The notes under the pieces: generated by a model
The model's input: only the letters and a program-made list of their open reading frames with translations
The model's database searches: none
Told to the model about the DNA's origin: nothing
Shown here: positions 30,651-40,233 of the stretch, in pieces
Layout: every line of letters begins with the position of its first letter
Position numbering within the stretch: position 1 is the stretch's first letter
Position numbers and translations under genes: made by a program
Assembly: GCA_016839585.1 (NCBI GenBank)
Contig: JAEOTZ010000077.1
Span: 1 to 46,416, forward strand
Origin: Promethearchaeota archaeon
GTDB lineage: Archaea > Asgardarchaeota > Lokiarchaeia > Sigyniarchaeales > SOKP01
DNA: 46,416 bases
Direction: 5' to 3'

Positions 30651-30835
30651 ATGCTTATTATAACCAAGAACCCTTTCTTTAAATTAGTAAAATTAGAATC
30701 AGTAATAGAAAGTTCAGAATCATGGAAATTGTTTAGGATTTTTTTAAGTTTGAAGCTTTAAAAATAGGAATAACCTCACAAAACTTAGTTGTAAACGATC
30801 TTGCTTTTTCTGGGTATGATTTAACATTTTTATAA
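30651..30835 (+). pseudogene. possible frameshifted small gene
   Basis: ATG 30651, about 14 bp after a TATA-like CATTTATATATTCG, opens MLIITKNPFFKLVKLESVIE and SSESWKLF before a T-run. In the next frame, after 30737, the translation continues FEALKIGITSQNLVVNDLAF and SGYDLTFL, stopping at 30833-30835. Together these look like a small protein with one indel at the T-run. No family recognised; the evidence is codon appearance only. Confidence 0.3.
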
Positions 30836-31011
30836 TTCAAAATTTTTCCTTCTAGTCCTAAGAAAAAAGGGAAAATATATTTACCGTTAAATTAAAAAAT
30901 TTTATAAATTCAGAGAGGAAATAAATAATAACTAAAAATTTATTTAAAGTAATTTTAAATCCTATTTTCAATAAAATTTTAAATAAAATATTATAAGAGG
31001 AAGACAAAAAA

Positions 31012-31212
31012 ATGGCAAAAAAAACCGCTAAAAATGAACCCCTTTTTGTTAAATCAAAAGTAAGAGAATATATCAAAAGTAAAGGATGCAACACAGCTAG
31101 TGGTATTCTTGATGGAGACACCTTGAATGATTATATTATGTGGCATCTTGATAAAGCTGTAGAACGAGCAAAAGCAAATGGTAGAAAGACTGTAAAAGCA
31201 AGAGATTTATAA
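31012..31212 (+). CDS. small histone-fold protein
   Basis: A 66-residue basic protein. NEPLFVKSKVREYIKSKGCN is followed by the central helix SGILDGDTLNDYIMWHLDKA and VERAKANGRKTVKARDL. The last segment, A..RAK.NGRKTVk..DL, is the loop-2/alpha-3 signature of archaeal and DUF1931-type histones (archaeal HMf: HAKRAGRKTVKAEDI-like). The fold ends right after alpha-3, so this is a compact single-fold protein, about the size of HMf but with an N-terminal extension in place of a regular alpha-1. It probably binds DNA as a dimer. GAGGAAGAC before the ATG is the ribosome site. It is within 1.5 kb of alba, with its own promoter and a T-run terminator (31232-31247). Confidence 0.8.
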   Translation: MAKKTAKNEPLFVKSKVREYIKSKGCNTASGILDGDTLNDYIMWHLDKAVERAKANGRKTVKARDL

Positions 31213-31231
31213 ATTCGCTTGCTAAAATTAC

Positions 31232-31247
31232 TTTTTTTTTTATTTTT
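31232..31247 (+). terminator. T-rich terminator after the histone-fold gene
   Basis: CTTTTTTTTTTATTTTT, about 20 bp after the stop of the histone-fold gene; a typical archaeal T-rich terminator. Confidence 0.65.
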
Positions 31248-31368
31248 CAATTATATAATAAAGAACTTGAAAGAATTAGTTTTTATTTTATAATAGGGTA
31301 TTTATTAAGCCCATTTCGAATTTAGCTTGACTAATACCCGTAGAATGATTTTTTTCCACTAAACTCCA

Positions 31369-31491
31369 CTAAACTCCATTTTCAAAACATTCCGTTTCAT
31401 TTTTAATATCAATAGGATAATGAATATGTAAATCAGTCTTATAAAACCTTAAATCATTAACCAATTGGTTAGTATCTTCAAAATCATTCAA
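31369..31491 (-). pseudogene. short ORF or gene remnant
   Basis: TTG (31489-31491) to TAG (31369-31371) gives 40 residues: LNDFEDTNQLVNDLRFYKTD then LHIHYPIDIKNETECFENGV. The amino-acid pattern looks coding, and the RFYKTDLHIHYPID part vaguely resembles the strand in Lon-type proteases, but it is far too short to name. A tandem ACTAAACTCC repeat (31359-31378) overlaps the stop. The rest of the 478-bp gap (31213-31690) has no recognisable gene. Confidence 0.25.
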
Positions 31492-31690
31492 TTTAATTAC
31501 CTAAAATATTTTTATCTTTAATATTTCTTTTGATTAAAAGAAATTAAGAAAAATTCTTGATTAATTATTATTGAAATTATACATAATTGTTAATAAATAT
31601 ATTTTATTATATGTTAAATTTTTATTTACAGATTTTCTAAACTACTTTAATATTTAAGATTTCCAATTAAGATTACAGTCTCTTGAGATC

Positions 31691-33802
31691 TTAAACTTCT
31701 TCTCTACTTACTTTTGTTAGATGATTTTCTTTTTCAAAATTAAAAATATCTGTAACAAATGAATCAAGATTTCTATCGTGAGATATAATAATCATTTGAG
31801 CTGTATTCAGTTTTTCAAATATATCTTGCATCTTATTTATTTGTTCTTGGCTAAATCCATCAGTTGGCTCATCTAGGATTAATAAATTTTTAGTTTTTAT
31901 TTCTTGATGACGTTCATTGATAATTTTATTCAAAGCAAGTCTGTATGCTAATGATAATGCACTTTTTTCCCCCCCAGATAAGTCTCTAAAAGGGGAATTG
32001 TATCCATTAACTGTAATATTTGGCTCAAAATCGTCTAATCTAATCTCTACTTCTATATTTTCCTCTTCAACTAAAATATTAAACCATTCTTTAAAATATT
32101 CGTTAAATTGTCGAGCACTTGCAGAAATAATTTCTTTTTCAATATCTCTTATAAGAATTTGGAATTCTTCAGTAACCCAATTTTTCAAATCTTCTACATA
32201 TTCTAGTTTTGTTTTAATAATTTTTTTCTTCTTTAAATTATCTTTTAAATCATTTAATTTAGATTTAATAATTTTTAACTTAGTTTGTTCAGCACTCAAT
32301 TCTTTTTCAAGTTCTGATATTTGTGATTTTAATTTTTTTACTAGATTTTTTTGATTAATTAATTTAGACTTTATTTCAATTTCTAATTCCTTGAATTTTC
32401 CCAAGTCTTCAATTTCGTAATTTTTTAGTATGATCAAGATTTGGTTTTGATTATATTCTATTTTATCACTTAATTGATTGATTGAATCTTTTAGTTCAAT
32501 TTCTCTCTTTTTCTTTTCTTCAATTAATTTATTTAAAGACTCTTTTTTTGTTTGATTAATAGTACATTCTCTTAGATTTTTTAAATTTGTTTCAAGCCCA
32601 AAAATTTTGGAAGTTAATTCTTTAATCTCTTTTGATAATTGTTCTATTTTATCTTTGATGTCTTTGAGTTCAGAATTAAATCTTTCTTTTTCATGTATTT
32701 CTTGCCCACATAATGAACATTTTCCATCTTTGAGAAGTTTATCTATATTTTCTATTTTTTTATCCAATACTGCTTTCTTCTTATTCTTCTCTGATTGAGC
32801 ACTACGATTTTTTTCAATTTGATTTTCAATTTGCTCTTCTGTTAAATTACTTTTAAGTTTTATTTCAGGTAAAGCTTTATTTTCTTTTTCTGAATTTAAA
32901 ATTTCTTTTACTAAAAGTTCTAAAGACTTTTCTTTTTTCTCTTTAGAGATAATTGACTCATAAAGAATTTTTTGATAATTATCAATTTTAACTAATTTTT
33001 TCGAATATTCACTTAATTCCAATTGAATTGTCTCGACTTTTAATTCTTCTTTCTCTATTTCTTTTTCCTTTTCTTTTTTGGCTACTTCTATTCTTCTAAT
33101 AATTACTTTTTGCTCATCTATTTTTTTTTCGTTTTCAGGAATTAATGATCCTGGATCTCCAATTGTATCAAGAAAGATTTTAATCTCCTTTCTTTTATCA
33201 TTTAAATATTCATTTAAGGCTCCAACATTTTTAAGAGCAATCTCATATTTCTCTATACCAAATACTTCCTTTAAGATTTCAAATCGCTCATCTGGTTTTG
33301 CTTGTAGTATCTCTTTAACTTGTTCTTGAGGGGTATATACGGTATATCGAAATAAAGGAATTTTTTGTGCTTTTTCATAACGAGTTATTGAATAATTTAA
33401 AATGTTAAGAATTTTCCTTCTTAAATCTGTAGGGGCATATGAAATTTCCACCATATTATTGTTTATATGTTCAATAATTGATCCCATTTCCTGTGAAATA
33501 GAAACTCCTTTTATTACTTCTTTTTTTTTTGTTCTTTTTAATCCACGCTTTATTGTATATCTCTTTTCATTTATAGAGAAAGTTAATTCCACTGAACCTC
33601 TATTTTCGCTCCGTCTTAAAAGTGAATCCCCACTTAAATCTGCTGCATTTAAAGTTCCAAATAAACTAAATTCTATTGCTTTTAATACTGAGGATTTACC
33701 GCTTCCTATATCTCCAAAAAAAAGCATTGTTGAATGGGGGAAATCAATTTCTAAATCTTTAATGCTTCTTATATTTATAATTTTTACAGACTCTAAAATC
33801 AT
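31691..33802 (-). CDS. rad50: Rad50 ATPase of the Mre11-Rad50 complex
   Basis: A 703-residue SMC-like ATPase. The Walker A motif GDIGSGKSSVLKAIEFSLFG lies at about residues 30-49. A long coiled coil with a zinc hook CSLCGQ (about 360-366) occupies the middle. The C-terminal lobe has the signature LSGGEKSALSLAYRLALNKI, Walker B LLILDEPTDGFSQEQ, D-loop and the H-loop ISHDRN. With Mre11 it detects and processes DNA double-strand breaks, tethering ends by zinc-hook dimerisation. It is shorter than many archaeal Rad50 proteins (about 850-900 residues), mainly in the coils. The start directly follows the stop of mre11 (TAAATG), so translation is coupled. It is the last gene of the nurA-herA-mre11-rad50 operon. 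Confidence 0.95.
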   Translation of the reverse strand: MILESVKIINIRSIKDLEIDFPHSTMLFFGDIGSGKSSVLKAIEFSLFGTLNAADLSGDSLLRRSENRGSVELTFSINEKRYTIKRGLKRTKKKEVIKGVSISQEMGSIIEHINNNMVEISYAPTDLRRKILNILNYSITRYEKAQKIPLFRYTVYTPQEQVKEILQAKPDERFEILKEVFGIEKYEIALKNVGALNEYLNDKRKEIKIFLDTIGDPGSLIPENEKKIDEQKVIIRRIEVAKKEKEKEIEKEELKVETIQLELSEYSKKLVKIDNYQKILYESIISKEKKEKSLELLVKEILNSEKENKALPEIKLKSNLTEEQIENQIEKNRSAQSEKNKKKAVLDKKIENIDKLLKDGKCSLCGQEIHEKERFNSELKDIKDKIEQLSKEIKELTSKIFGLETNLKNLRECTINQTKKESLNKLIEEKKKREIELKDSINQLSDKIEYNQNQILIILKNYEIEDLGKFKELEIEIKSKLINQKNLVKKLKSQISELEKELSAEQTKLKIIKSKLNDLKDNLKKKKIIKTKLEYVEDLKNWVTEEFQILIRDIEKEIISASARQFNEYFKEWFNILVEEENIEVEIRLDDFEPNITVNGYNSPFRDLSGGEKSALSLAYRLALNKIINERHQEIKTKNLLILDEPTDGFSQEQINKMQDIFEKLNTAQMIIISHDRNLDSFVTDIFNFEKENHLTKVSREEV

Positions 33803-35101
33803 TTAAAATTCCCTCTCTTCTTCTAATTGAAAGATATCTATAAAGTCATTGACTATTTTCTCATTATACTCTTTTACTTTTTCTCCTTCTTCTCTTTCTT
33901 TACCTATAACTGATAATAAATCGTGAATCTTGTTTTCAATATCATTTCTATTGATACTTTTAATTCTTATTTTTTGAGCATGTTCATGTACAAGTGTATT
34001 TTCAATTTCTTCATTTGTTTTTCCGACAACAACACTAATATGAGTATATTCTTTTGATGTAAGAGCAGATTTATTAATTAATACTTCATAAGCTCCTTTT
34101 TTCTTTATTTTTTGAATAATTTCATTAGTTCTAAATTCATAAGTTTTCCCAGAAGATAAAGTCCCATATATTCTTATGGTGACTATTTTATCATCAAAAC
34201 TAGTATAACTAATTTTATCCTTTAATAAATCTTGAACTTGGGTTATTGATTTATTATTACAATCAATAAATAAAGTAATTACTTCCTTTATTTTGATTGG
34301 AATATATCTAACATTTAAATTCGATGTTTGAGATTCTATATCAATATCACCTGATATTATACAAAATCCTCCAAATTGATATTGTTCAAGTTCACGAAAA
34401 TTTGTTGGTGCAAGAGAACCAGGATATATTATTTTAGTCTTATTATCAATCTTGAAAGATTTTTCATCTTTTCTTAATTTTTCAGGAACTGTTTTATGAA
34501 GGTGCCCCCCAGCATAATATTCAAATCCTTGAGGTAATAGGGATTTAGGAGTAGATTCCATATCTTTAAATTCTTTAGGTTTCAATTCGTTTAACATAGT
34601 GTGTAATATGAAGATTTTCGGACCTTTTTCCGTTTCTAGAGATTTTCTATCTAGAATATGGTATTCTTCAATTTCTAAACCGCGTTTTCTAGCTCTTAAG
34701 CCTGTTAATTTAATTTTTGTTTTTGGTTCTATGCAATAATTTAGCTTTATTTTGCCATCTTCTGTTAATTCTGCATTCCATACATCTTTAAATAGTCCTG
34801 CTGTAATAAGTGGTCTAATCATTGACTTGTTTGATGGGGAAAAGTCATGAGAGCCCATTATTCCATACACAAGAATTTCATGATCCTTCAAATTCTTTAG
34901 CTCTCTTGTTGCTAAATCTATGACTTCTACTTTTGGATTACTTACATCGTATAAATCGCCACTTATAATAACAAAATCCACTCCCTCATTAATAATAAAA
35001 TTCACCGCTTTTTCAAAAGCTTTATAGCCTAACTCATTTAAACGTTCATTACGCCAAGTTCCTAAATGAACATCAGAAATATGGGCGAAACTAACTTTCA
35101 T
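33803..35101 (-). CDS. mre11: Mre11 nuclease
   Basis: A 432-residue calcineurin-like nuclease. FAHISDVHLGTWRNERL holds the first metal-binding D/H, VIISGDLYDVSNPKVE the second Asp, and IMGSHDFSPSNKSMIRPLIT the third motif. The last is GSHD rather than the usual GNHD, as Asn is replaced by Ser. FILHTMLNELKPKEF and YYAGGHLHKTVPEKL contribute the remaining His residues. The C-terminus has the Rad50-interacting helices (EREEGEKVKEYNEKIVNDFI). With Rad50 it resects double-strand-break ends. It is the third gene of the operon, 24 bp after herA and immediately before rad50. Confidence 0.95.
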   Translation of the reverse strand: MKVSFAHISDVHLGTWRNERLNELGYKAFEKAVNFIINEGVDFVIISGDLYDVSNPKVEVIDLATRELKNLKDHEILVYGIMGSHDFSPSNKSMIRPLITAGLFKDVWNAELTEDGKIKLNYCIEPKTKIKLTGLRARKRGLEIEEYHILDRKSLETEKGPKIFILHTMLNELKPKEFKDMESTPKSLLPQGFEYYAGGHLHKTVPEKLRKDEKSFKIDNKTKIIYPGSLAPTNFRELEQYQFGGFCIISGDIDIESQTSNLNVRYIPIKIKEVITLFIDCNNKSITQVQDLLKDKISYTSFDDKIVTIRIYGTLSSGKTYEFRTNEIIQKIKKKGAYEVLINKSALTSKEYTHISVVVGKTNEEIENTLVHEHAQKIRIKSINRNDIENKIHDLLSVIGKEREEGEKVKEYNEKIVNDFIDIFQLEEEREF

Positions 35102-35125
35102 TTTATATACCTTTCTAAAATTTAT

Positions 35126-36697
35126 TTATCGAACTCCGGGAAATGCTTTTCTTATTTTCTTTTCGGAACTTTTTTTATTTGTTTTGGCTTCTAATAAATT
35201 CTTAAACAATGGTATCATAATAGGAATTGCGAACTTAGTAAAGTTTGATGTAGTAATCGCTTCTCCTACATCTAAACTTGCGATTGTTTGACTATCATCT
35301 GAAAGATCCTGAGCAGAACTTTCTATTAAAGTTCTTCTCTCTGGACCCATTTCATTTCCAAGTATAATTTTGGTATTCATATTTGCTAAAATTTCCCGAG
35401 GTATTAGACTGGGCAATTGAGTAATTCCAATTAAGCCAATCTTAAATTTTCTACCTTCTCTTGCGATTTTTCCAAATATATTTTCTTTAACTTCTAGTGC
35501 TTTAATACCAATGACACGGGGAGCTTCTTCAAGTACAATTGTTATAACGGGTTTATCTTCTAATTTATCATTAAATTTATAGTTCTTATATCGATTAAAA
35601 ATACTTTCTACAATAATAGTAGCAATAAAGATTTCCTCACTCCCTGTAAATAACGATGTATCAATAATTACAGTTTTGCCTTTAATCAAAAAATTTATGA
35701 TATCTTCAATTGTAGATTCAAAACCATTTAGAGCAAATATTCCTTTTTCAATTATATTTCCTTCATCATCAAAATCAAAATCTAATAATAAGGTCAATTT
35801 TCTTCTTAAAACATCGATTGTTGTATCTTTTATCCCAAATTTCTTATAACTAACTTCTTCATCAAAGATTTTCTTAATCCATTCCTTTTTGAACTTCCTA
35901 AAATAAGTTATTAATGCATCGCTTTGCGGTTGAGAAAGATCTATACTACCTAAAACATGACTAGGATATAAATACTTAACATTAAATTTTAGATCCAATT
36001 TACCTGGAATATTTCTTAATGTATAATAATTTAAATATTCAAAACTTCTTGGATGTTCTTTAAGACCTTTTTCTTTTGGAGTACCGTAGTATTCATTATG
36101 AGGATCAAATACTAACTTACCACAGTTCTCGTTTTCCATTAAATTATAGAGAATATTTTTCACTAAATTTGATTTTCCACGACCAGTAGTTGCTGGAATT
36201 AGAATATGGTGTCTTAAAACTTTTGTTGCTTCAAGTTTGACTTCTGTTTTTAAAATCTTCGATCCAGAACGAATTTTTCCTAAAATTAAGGGATTTTCAA
36301 TCTTCTCTTCCTTGAAAAACTCTAAATGAGCGTCTTTAATATCATATATATCTGAAAAAAATGTTGGTAATTTTTTAGGTAAGAATAATTTGTTTTCCTT
36401 AACAAATATTAAGGGTCTAGCAAGAGCTAAAACATAGTTTCTCAATTCAGGTTCATATATTTTTAAATCAGATCTTTCTCTCTCTAATCCATAACCTGCC
36501 ATTAATTCAAGAACATTATCGGGAATTTGGCTTCCAAAAAATAAATCCTTAATTTGATAAATGCTGTATTCTTTTCTATCCTTCCCAGCGATGAAAAGTT
36601 GTCCTAGCTCAAATTCTTGATCTGATTTTTGTCTTAATATTAATTTAACTAAAGAACCGGTAACAAAACTACCAATTTTTATTCCTAAATCTCCCAT
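35126..36697 (-). CDS. herA: HerA bipolar DNA translocase
   Basis: A 523-residue ATPase. It starts with the HAS-barrel domain ([20 protein letters not shown]). The P-loop reads [20 protein letters not shown] (about residues 168-187), Walker B is [13 protein letters not shown], and [20 protein letters not shown] contains the usual sensor and arginine features. [20 protein letters not shown] follows. HerA forms a hexamer that translocates DNA and works with NurA and Mre11-Rad50 in end resection. Length and domain order are normal. It is the second gene of the operon, 18 bp after nurA and 24 bp before mre11. Confidence 0.95.
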   Translation of the reverse strand: MGDLGIKIGSFVTGSLVKLILRQKSDQEFELGQLFIAGKDRKEYSIYQIKDLFFGSQIPDNVLELMAGYGLERERSDLKIYEPELRNYVLALARPLIFVKENKLFLPKKLPTFFSDIYDIKDAHLEFFKEEKIENPLILGKIRSGSKILKTEVKLEATKVLRHHILIPATTGRGKSNLVKNILYNLMENENCGKLVFDPHNEYYGTPKEKGLKEHPRSFEYLNYYTLRNIPGKLDLKFNVKYLYPSHVLGSIDLSQPQSDALITYFRKFKKEWIKKIFDEEVSYKKFGIKDTTIDVLRRKLTLLLDFDFDDEGNIIEKGIFALNGFESTIEDIINFLIKGKTVIIDTSLFTGSEEIFIATIIVESIFNRYKNYKFNDKLEDKPVITIVLEEAPRVIGIKALEVKENIFGKIAREGRKFKIGLIGITQLPSLIPREILANMNTKIILGNEMGPERRTLIESSAQDLSDDSQTIASLDVGEAITTSNFTKFAIPIMIPLFKNLLEAKTNKKSSEKKIRKAFPGVR

Positions 36698-36715
36698 TTT
36701 ATACTTTTCTCAAAA

Positions 36716-37846
36716 CTATTTTCTTATTATATTTAATAAATCATGTGCGTTTACTGAACGTAAACGAGGTAAAATAAACTCTTTATAATCTTTTTGATCA
36801 AATTCTGCAATTAATTGAACTTTCTGAGGTTCTAGTTCCTTTATACTAACCGCAGCTAATTGATCTGCTTTAATGAGACCATATGGATACCCTGGATAAG
36901 ATAAATCATTGGAATTATTAGTAAGGTTAGAAATAATTATTTCCTGTTGGTCTTGAGTCATTTTTTTTGCCTGATCTAATAATATATCAAACCGAAATGA
37001 ATAGAGTGAATTCTTATGTAATTTTACAAAATATAAATCAGCTTTTTCTTGAGCTTTTGTAATTCTGTATATAGGATGATAATACCAAGCGCTATCTGGG
37101 AATTTCTTATTACAAATATAATGAATCAATGAATTTAATGAATTTCCATTTTGTGTAATTAAACGACAAGTTTTTGAAAGCCCTGTAACTATAACTCCTT
37201 TTTTGATAGCAATTTTATATAGATTTTCAGCAATTTCAGTTTCTCCAGTATAACCTGTTTGAAGTGAACCATCTCTCACAAAAATACTTCCTTCTTCTAA
37301 TTCATTTGATATAAATTTTGTCGCATAAGTCCATTCCGCAAATCTCATCGCAATTCCTCCAAAAACTTCAATATTTGGCATACTGAAGAGTCTTTCTCTT
37401 ATAGTTGGATCACTAACAGGAAATTTTAATTCGTCTTGAGGAAGATACTCAGAAAATTCTGGTTCTGTAGGAAAAAAGCGTGTATTATAAACAAGTGTGT
37501 TATCATCAAGAAGATCTAAAACTGTTGCGCTATAAAACTCTATTTTGACTGGGGTTTTTGTAGGGTCACACCATTCATTATTAGTAAATAAAGCTCCCGC
37601 TACACGATTTAAACTAATATTAAAATCTGTACTTCTAAGTATAGGACCATTTCCTCCGTCAACAAAGCCAATATCTTTTGCATTTTCACACTTAGGAATC
37701 TCAAAGATTTTATCATCTTGAATTTCAAAAGTTTCTTCCTCAGGGCTGAAAGCATACGCTCCATCTTCTTTTTGATATCGTAGTTTATGGTCTTCTATAA
37801 ATTCCACACATTCTTTCAATGGACTTTTTCTTTTTTCACCACTCAT
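36716..37846 (-). CDS. nurA: NurA 5'-3' nuclease
   Basis: A 376-residue protein. AKDIGFVDGGNGPILRSTDF with the first catalytic Asp, a second acidic strand RDGSLQTGYTGETEIAENLY, and YFVKLHKNSLYSFRFDILLD with the third acidic site fit the NurA (RNase H-like) family. NurA is a single-strand endonuclease and 5'-3' exonuclease that works with HerA on DNA ends processed by Mre11-Rad50. It is the first gene of the four-gene operon and lies about 140 bp downstream of the helicase gene on the same strand, with an AT-rich promoter region between. Confidence 0.88.
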   Translation of the reverse strand: MSGEKRKSPLKECVEFIEDHKLRYQKEDGAYAFSPEEETFEIQDDKIFEIPKCENAKDIGFVDGGNGPILRSTDFNISLNRVAGALFTNNEWCDPTKTPVKIEFYSATVLDLLDDNTLVYNTRFFPTEPEFSEYLPQDELKFPVSDPTIRERLFSMPNIEVFGGIAMRFAEWTYATKFISNELEEGSIFVRDGSLQTGYTGETEIAENLYKIAIKKGVIVTGLSKTCRLITQNGNSLNSLIHYICNKKFPDSAWYYHPIYRITKAQEKADLYFVKLHKNSLYSFRFDILLDQAKKMTQDQQEIIISNLTNNSNDLSYPGYPYGLIKADQLAAVSIKELEPQKVQLIAEFDQKDYKEFILPRLRSVNAHDLLNIIRK

Positions 37847-37987
37847 CTTTAAAAATTATGCTTTTTTTCAATTATATATCTTCTTTTTTAATAATTCTTT
37901 TAGACTCAATAGATTTAACAGTTTTTAGATAAATATTTAGTTTTCTATTAATAGTTTGTTTCTTGAGATAAGTGTATCGTAAAAATT

Positions 37988-40171
37988 CTACTTTCTACTC
38001 TTTTTTCTTATCGGTTTTTCTTTTTTTAATAATTCGTCTGCTGTTGTGAAAAATGTCTTTTGGGGTTTTTTAGAGATACTTTTTAATCCATTCATCTTGG
38101 ATCTAAATTGTACGGATGAGCTTTTATATACTTTTGGATTCAACTCTGAAATAAAAGGAGAAGTTCTTAAAGCTTGATATCCTCTGGACCCTTGAACTAT
38201 AGAGGGTGTAATCAAATATAATTGATCTTTAGTCCTTGTCACAGCTACATAAAAAACACGACGTTCTTCCTCAAATCCCTCAGGATCACCCTTAACTCTT
38301 GAGGACGGAAAGGAATCTTCGCATAACATTGGTATAAATACTACTCTCCATTCAAGGCCTTTTGCTCGGTGAATAGTAGACAAAATTAAAGGGTTTTCTT
38401 CCTCAATTTGACTCCCAACTAAAACTGTTTTAGATTCTAAACTGGTTAAATTTAAGCTAAGATTTTCGAGAAACTTACGGATAGACGAAAAATTATTTGC
38501 ATATATACTCAATTGATTTAAATCATCAATTCGATCTTGCCAATTATCAAATTTAGCTTTGATATGATCTTCTAAGATTAAAATGAATTTTTTAATAACT
38601 TCAGAAGGCTCATCCTCTGGAGTAAATCTTACCATATTTTTAGCATAGGAGATGGTATTTTTTATACCTTCTTTGGGTATTTTAGAACCTTTTAATTTTT
38701 CAATATAGAACATCTTATTAATTAATGCATCAATGGGGTTTTCAGATTTAGAAATTGCTTCAAAAATTTTTGTACCTGAAGTAGTACCAATCCCTTGAAT
38801 AATAGAAAAAATACGAGACCAAGAAATTTCATCATATGGATTCTCAATTATTCTTAAATGGGCTATTAAGTCTTTAATATGACCCTTTTCAAAAAACGCC
38901 ACTCCTGCTCTCACTTCATATGGAATATTTTTAGCTCTTAGTTCAAGTTCAATTCTTAGTGAATGAAAACCAGCTCGGATAAGAATAGCAATATCTTCTA
39001 AAGAATATCCATCTGAACGTAAATTTAAAATCTGATTTGCAATAAAATAGGCCTGTTCTTTATCATCTCCAACATTTACTTGGAAGGGTAAAATTCCTTT
39101 GGGACGAGTTGCCTGCATAGTTTTTTTGAATTGTTTTACATTGTATTGAATTGAGTTATTGGCTAAAGCCAAAATTTGTGGAACACTTCTATAATTATAC
39201 GTAATCGTATATTTCTTACAATTCTTATATTTTTTTTCAAAATTCAAAATGTTTTGGAAATTTGCTCCACGAAATGCATATATACTCTGAGCATCATCTC
39301 CTACTGCTATTACATTATGCTCTGGATTTTGCTTAACTATTTTATATATAATCTCATCTTGGATATAATTAGTGTCTTGATATTCATCAACAAGTACATA
39401 TTTTATATTACTTGCAATTAATTGAGCAACAGATCTTTCATCTAGTAATTGATTCCAATATATCAAGAGGTCATCAAAATCAACTAAATTATCCTCAGCT
39501 TTTTTCGTGCTATAAATTTTGAAGATTTCTTCTAATTTTCTAACAACATTTTCACTTTCAAATTGAGAATATTTCCATAGGATAACTTCTCGAATTGATT
39601 TATTACAATTAATAGAAAAAGATAAAATAGCTTTTGCCATTCTAGAGTTAGGAAAGCGTTCTTCGATTTCTTTTACATTAGCTTTCTCAATTGAAAGCTT
39701 CATTAATGCTTTTGCATCAGTTTCGTCCATTATTGTATAATTTGCTTTTAAACCTAGTGTTTTAGCATATCTTCGTATAAATCGATTTGCTATTGAGTGA
39801 AAAGTTCCCGCCCAGATCCCTTTTGGACGCTTACCAAGAAGAATCTCAACCCGCTTGATCATTTCATTTGCAGCTTTATTTGTAAATGTAACAAGCATAA
39901 TCTGACTTGGTTTTACTCCTGATAATAAAAGCTTTGCTACAGAATATACAATTGTTCTTGTCTTCCCGGAACCGGCTCCAGCAATTACTAACATTGGACC
40001 TCTAATATTATTTACAATTTCAAGTTGTTCATCATTTAAATCTTTCTCAAAATTAATCTCATTATATTCTTCTACAATTTGAGGAATTTCCTCTTCTAAA
40101 GATTCAGCATAATCCTCGTCGTAGAACTCGAAGATATATTCTTCTTCAATATTATCTTTTTTTATATTCAA
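37988..40171 (-). CDS. UvrD/PcrA-type SF1A DNA helicase
   Basis: A 727-residue SF1A helicase. The Walker A region is GPMLVIAGAGSGKTRTIVYS (about residues 52-71), followed by motif Ia (LVTFTNKAANEM). Motif II is VDEYQDTNYIQDEIIYKI, motif III AVGDDAQSIYAFRGAN, motif IV in TITYNYRSVPQILALA, motif V TIHRAKGLEWRVVFIP and motif VI VFYVAVTRTKDQLYLI. These helicases move 3' to 5' on ssDNA and are mostly bacterial, so transfer from bacteria is likely. The start is TTG at 40171, before an acidic N-terminal extension of about 45 residues (EEEYIFEFYDEDYAESLEEE) absent in standard PcrA. It lies next to the nurA-rad50 operon on the same strand, suggesting a role in repair. Confidence 0.92.
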   Translation of the reverse strand: MNIKKDNIEEEYIFEFYDEDYAESLEEEIPQIVEEYNEINFEKDLNDEQLEIVNNIRGPMLVIAGAGSGKTRTIVYSVAKLLLSGVKPSQIMLVTFTNKAANEMIKRVEILLGKRPKGIWAGTFHSIANRFIRRYAKTLGLKANYTIMDETDAKALMKLSIEKANVKEIEERFPNSRMAKAILSFSINCNKSIREVILWKYSQFESENVVRKLEEIFKIYSTKKAEDNLVDFDDLLIYWNQLLDERSVAQLIASNIKYVLVDEYQDTNYIQDEIIYKIVKQNPEHNVIAVGDDAQSIYAFRGANFQNILNFEKKYKNCKKYTITYNYRSVPQILALANNSIQYNVKQFKKTMQATRPKGILPFQVNVGDDKEQAYFIANQILNLRSDGYSLEDIAILIRAGFHSLRIELELRAKNIPYEVRAGVAFFEKGHIKDLIAHLRIIENPYDEISWSRIFSIIQGIGTTSGTKIFEAISKSENPIDALINKMFYIEKLKGSKIPKEGIKNTISYAKNMVRFTPEDEPSEVIKKFILILEDHIKAKFDNWQDRIDDLNQLSIYANNFSSIRKFLENLSLNLTSLESKTVLVGSQIEEENPLILSTIHRAKGLEWRVVFIPMLCEDSFPSSRVKGDPEGFEEERRVFYVAVTRTKDQLYLITPSIVQGSRGYQALRTSPFISELNPKVYKSSSVQFRSKMNGLKSISKKPQKTFFTTADELLKKEKPIRKKSRK

Positions 40172-40233
40172 AGTTATATTCTTAGATTCTTAAAACAAAT
40201 CCATATTTTTTTTTATTATTTATTTAAAATAAA

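Noticed and set aside
30858-31121. Minus-strand frame opposite the histone-fold gene
   Set aside because: Overlaps a well-supported short gene and translates to Phe/Leu/Ser-rich sequence typical of antisense AT-rich DNA.
31917-33806. Several plus-strand open frames opposite rad50
   Set aside because: Ser/Phe-rich translations that mirror Lys/Glu-rich coiled-coil codons; antisense shadows.
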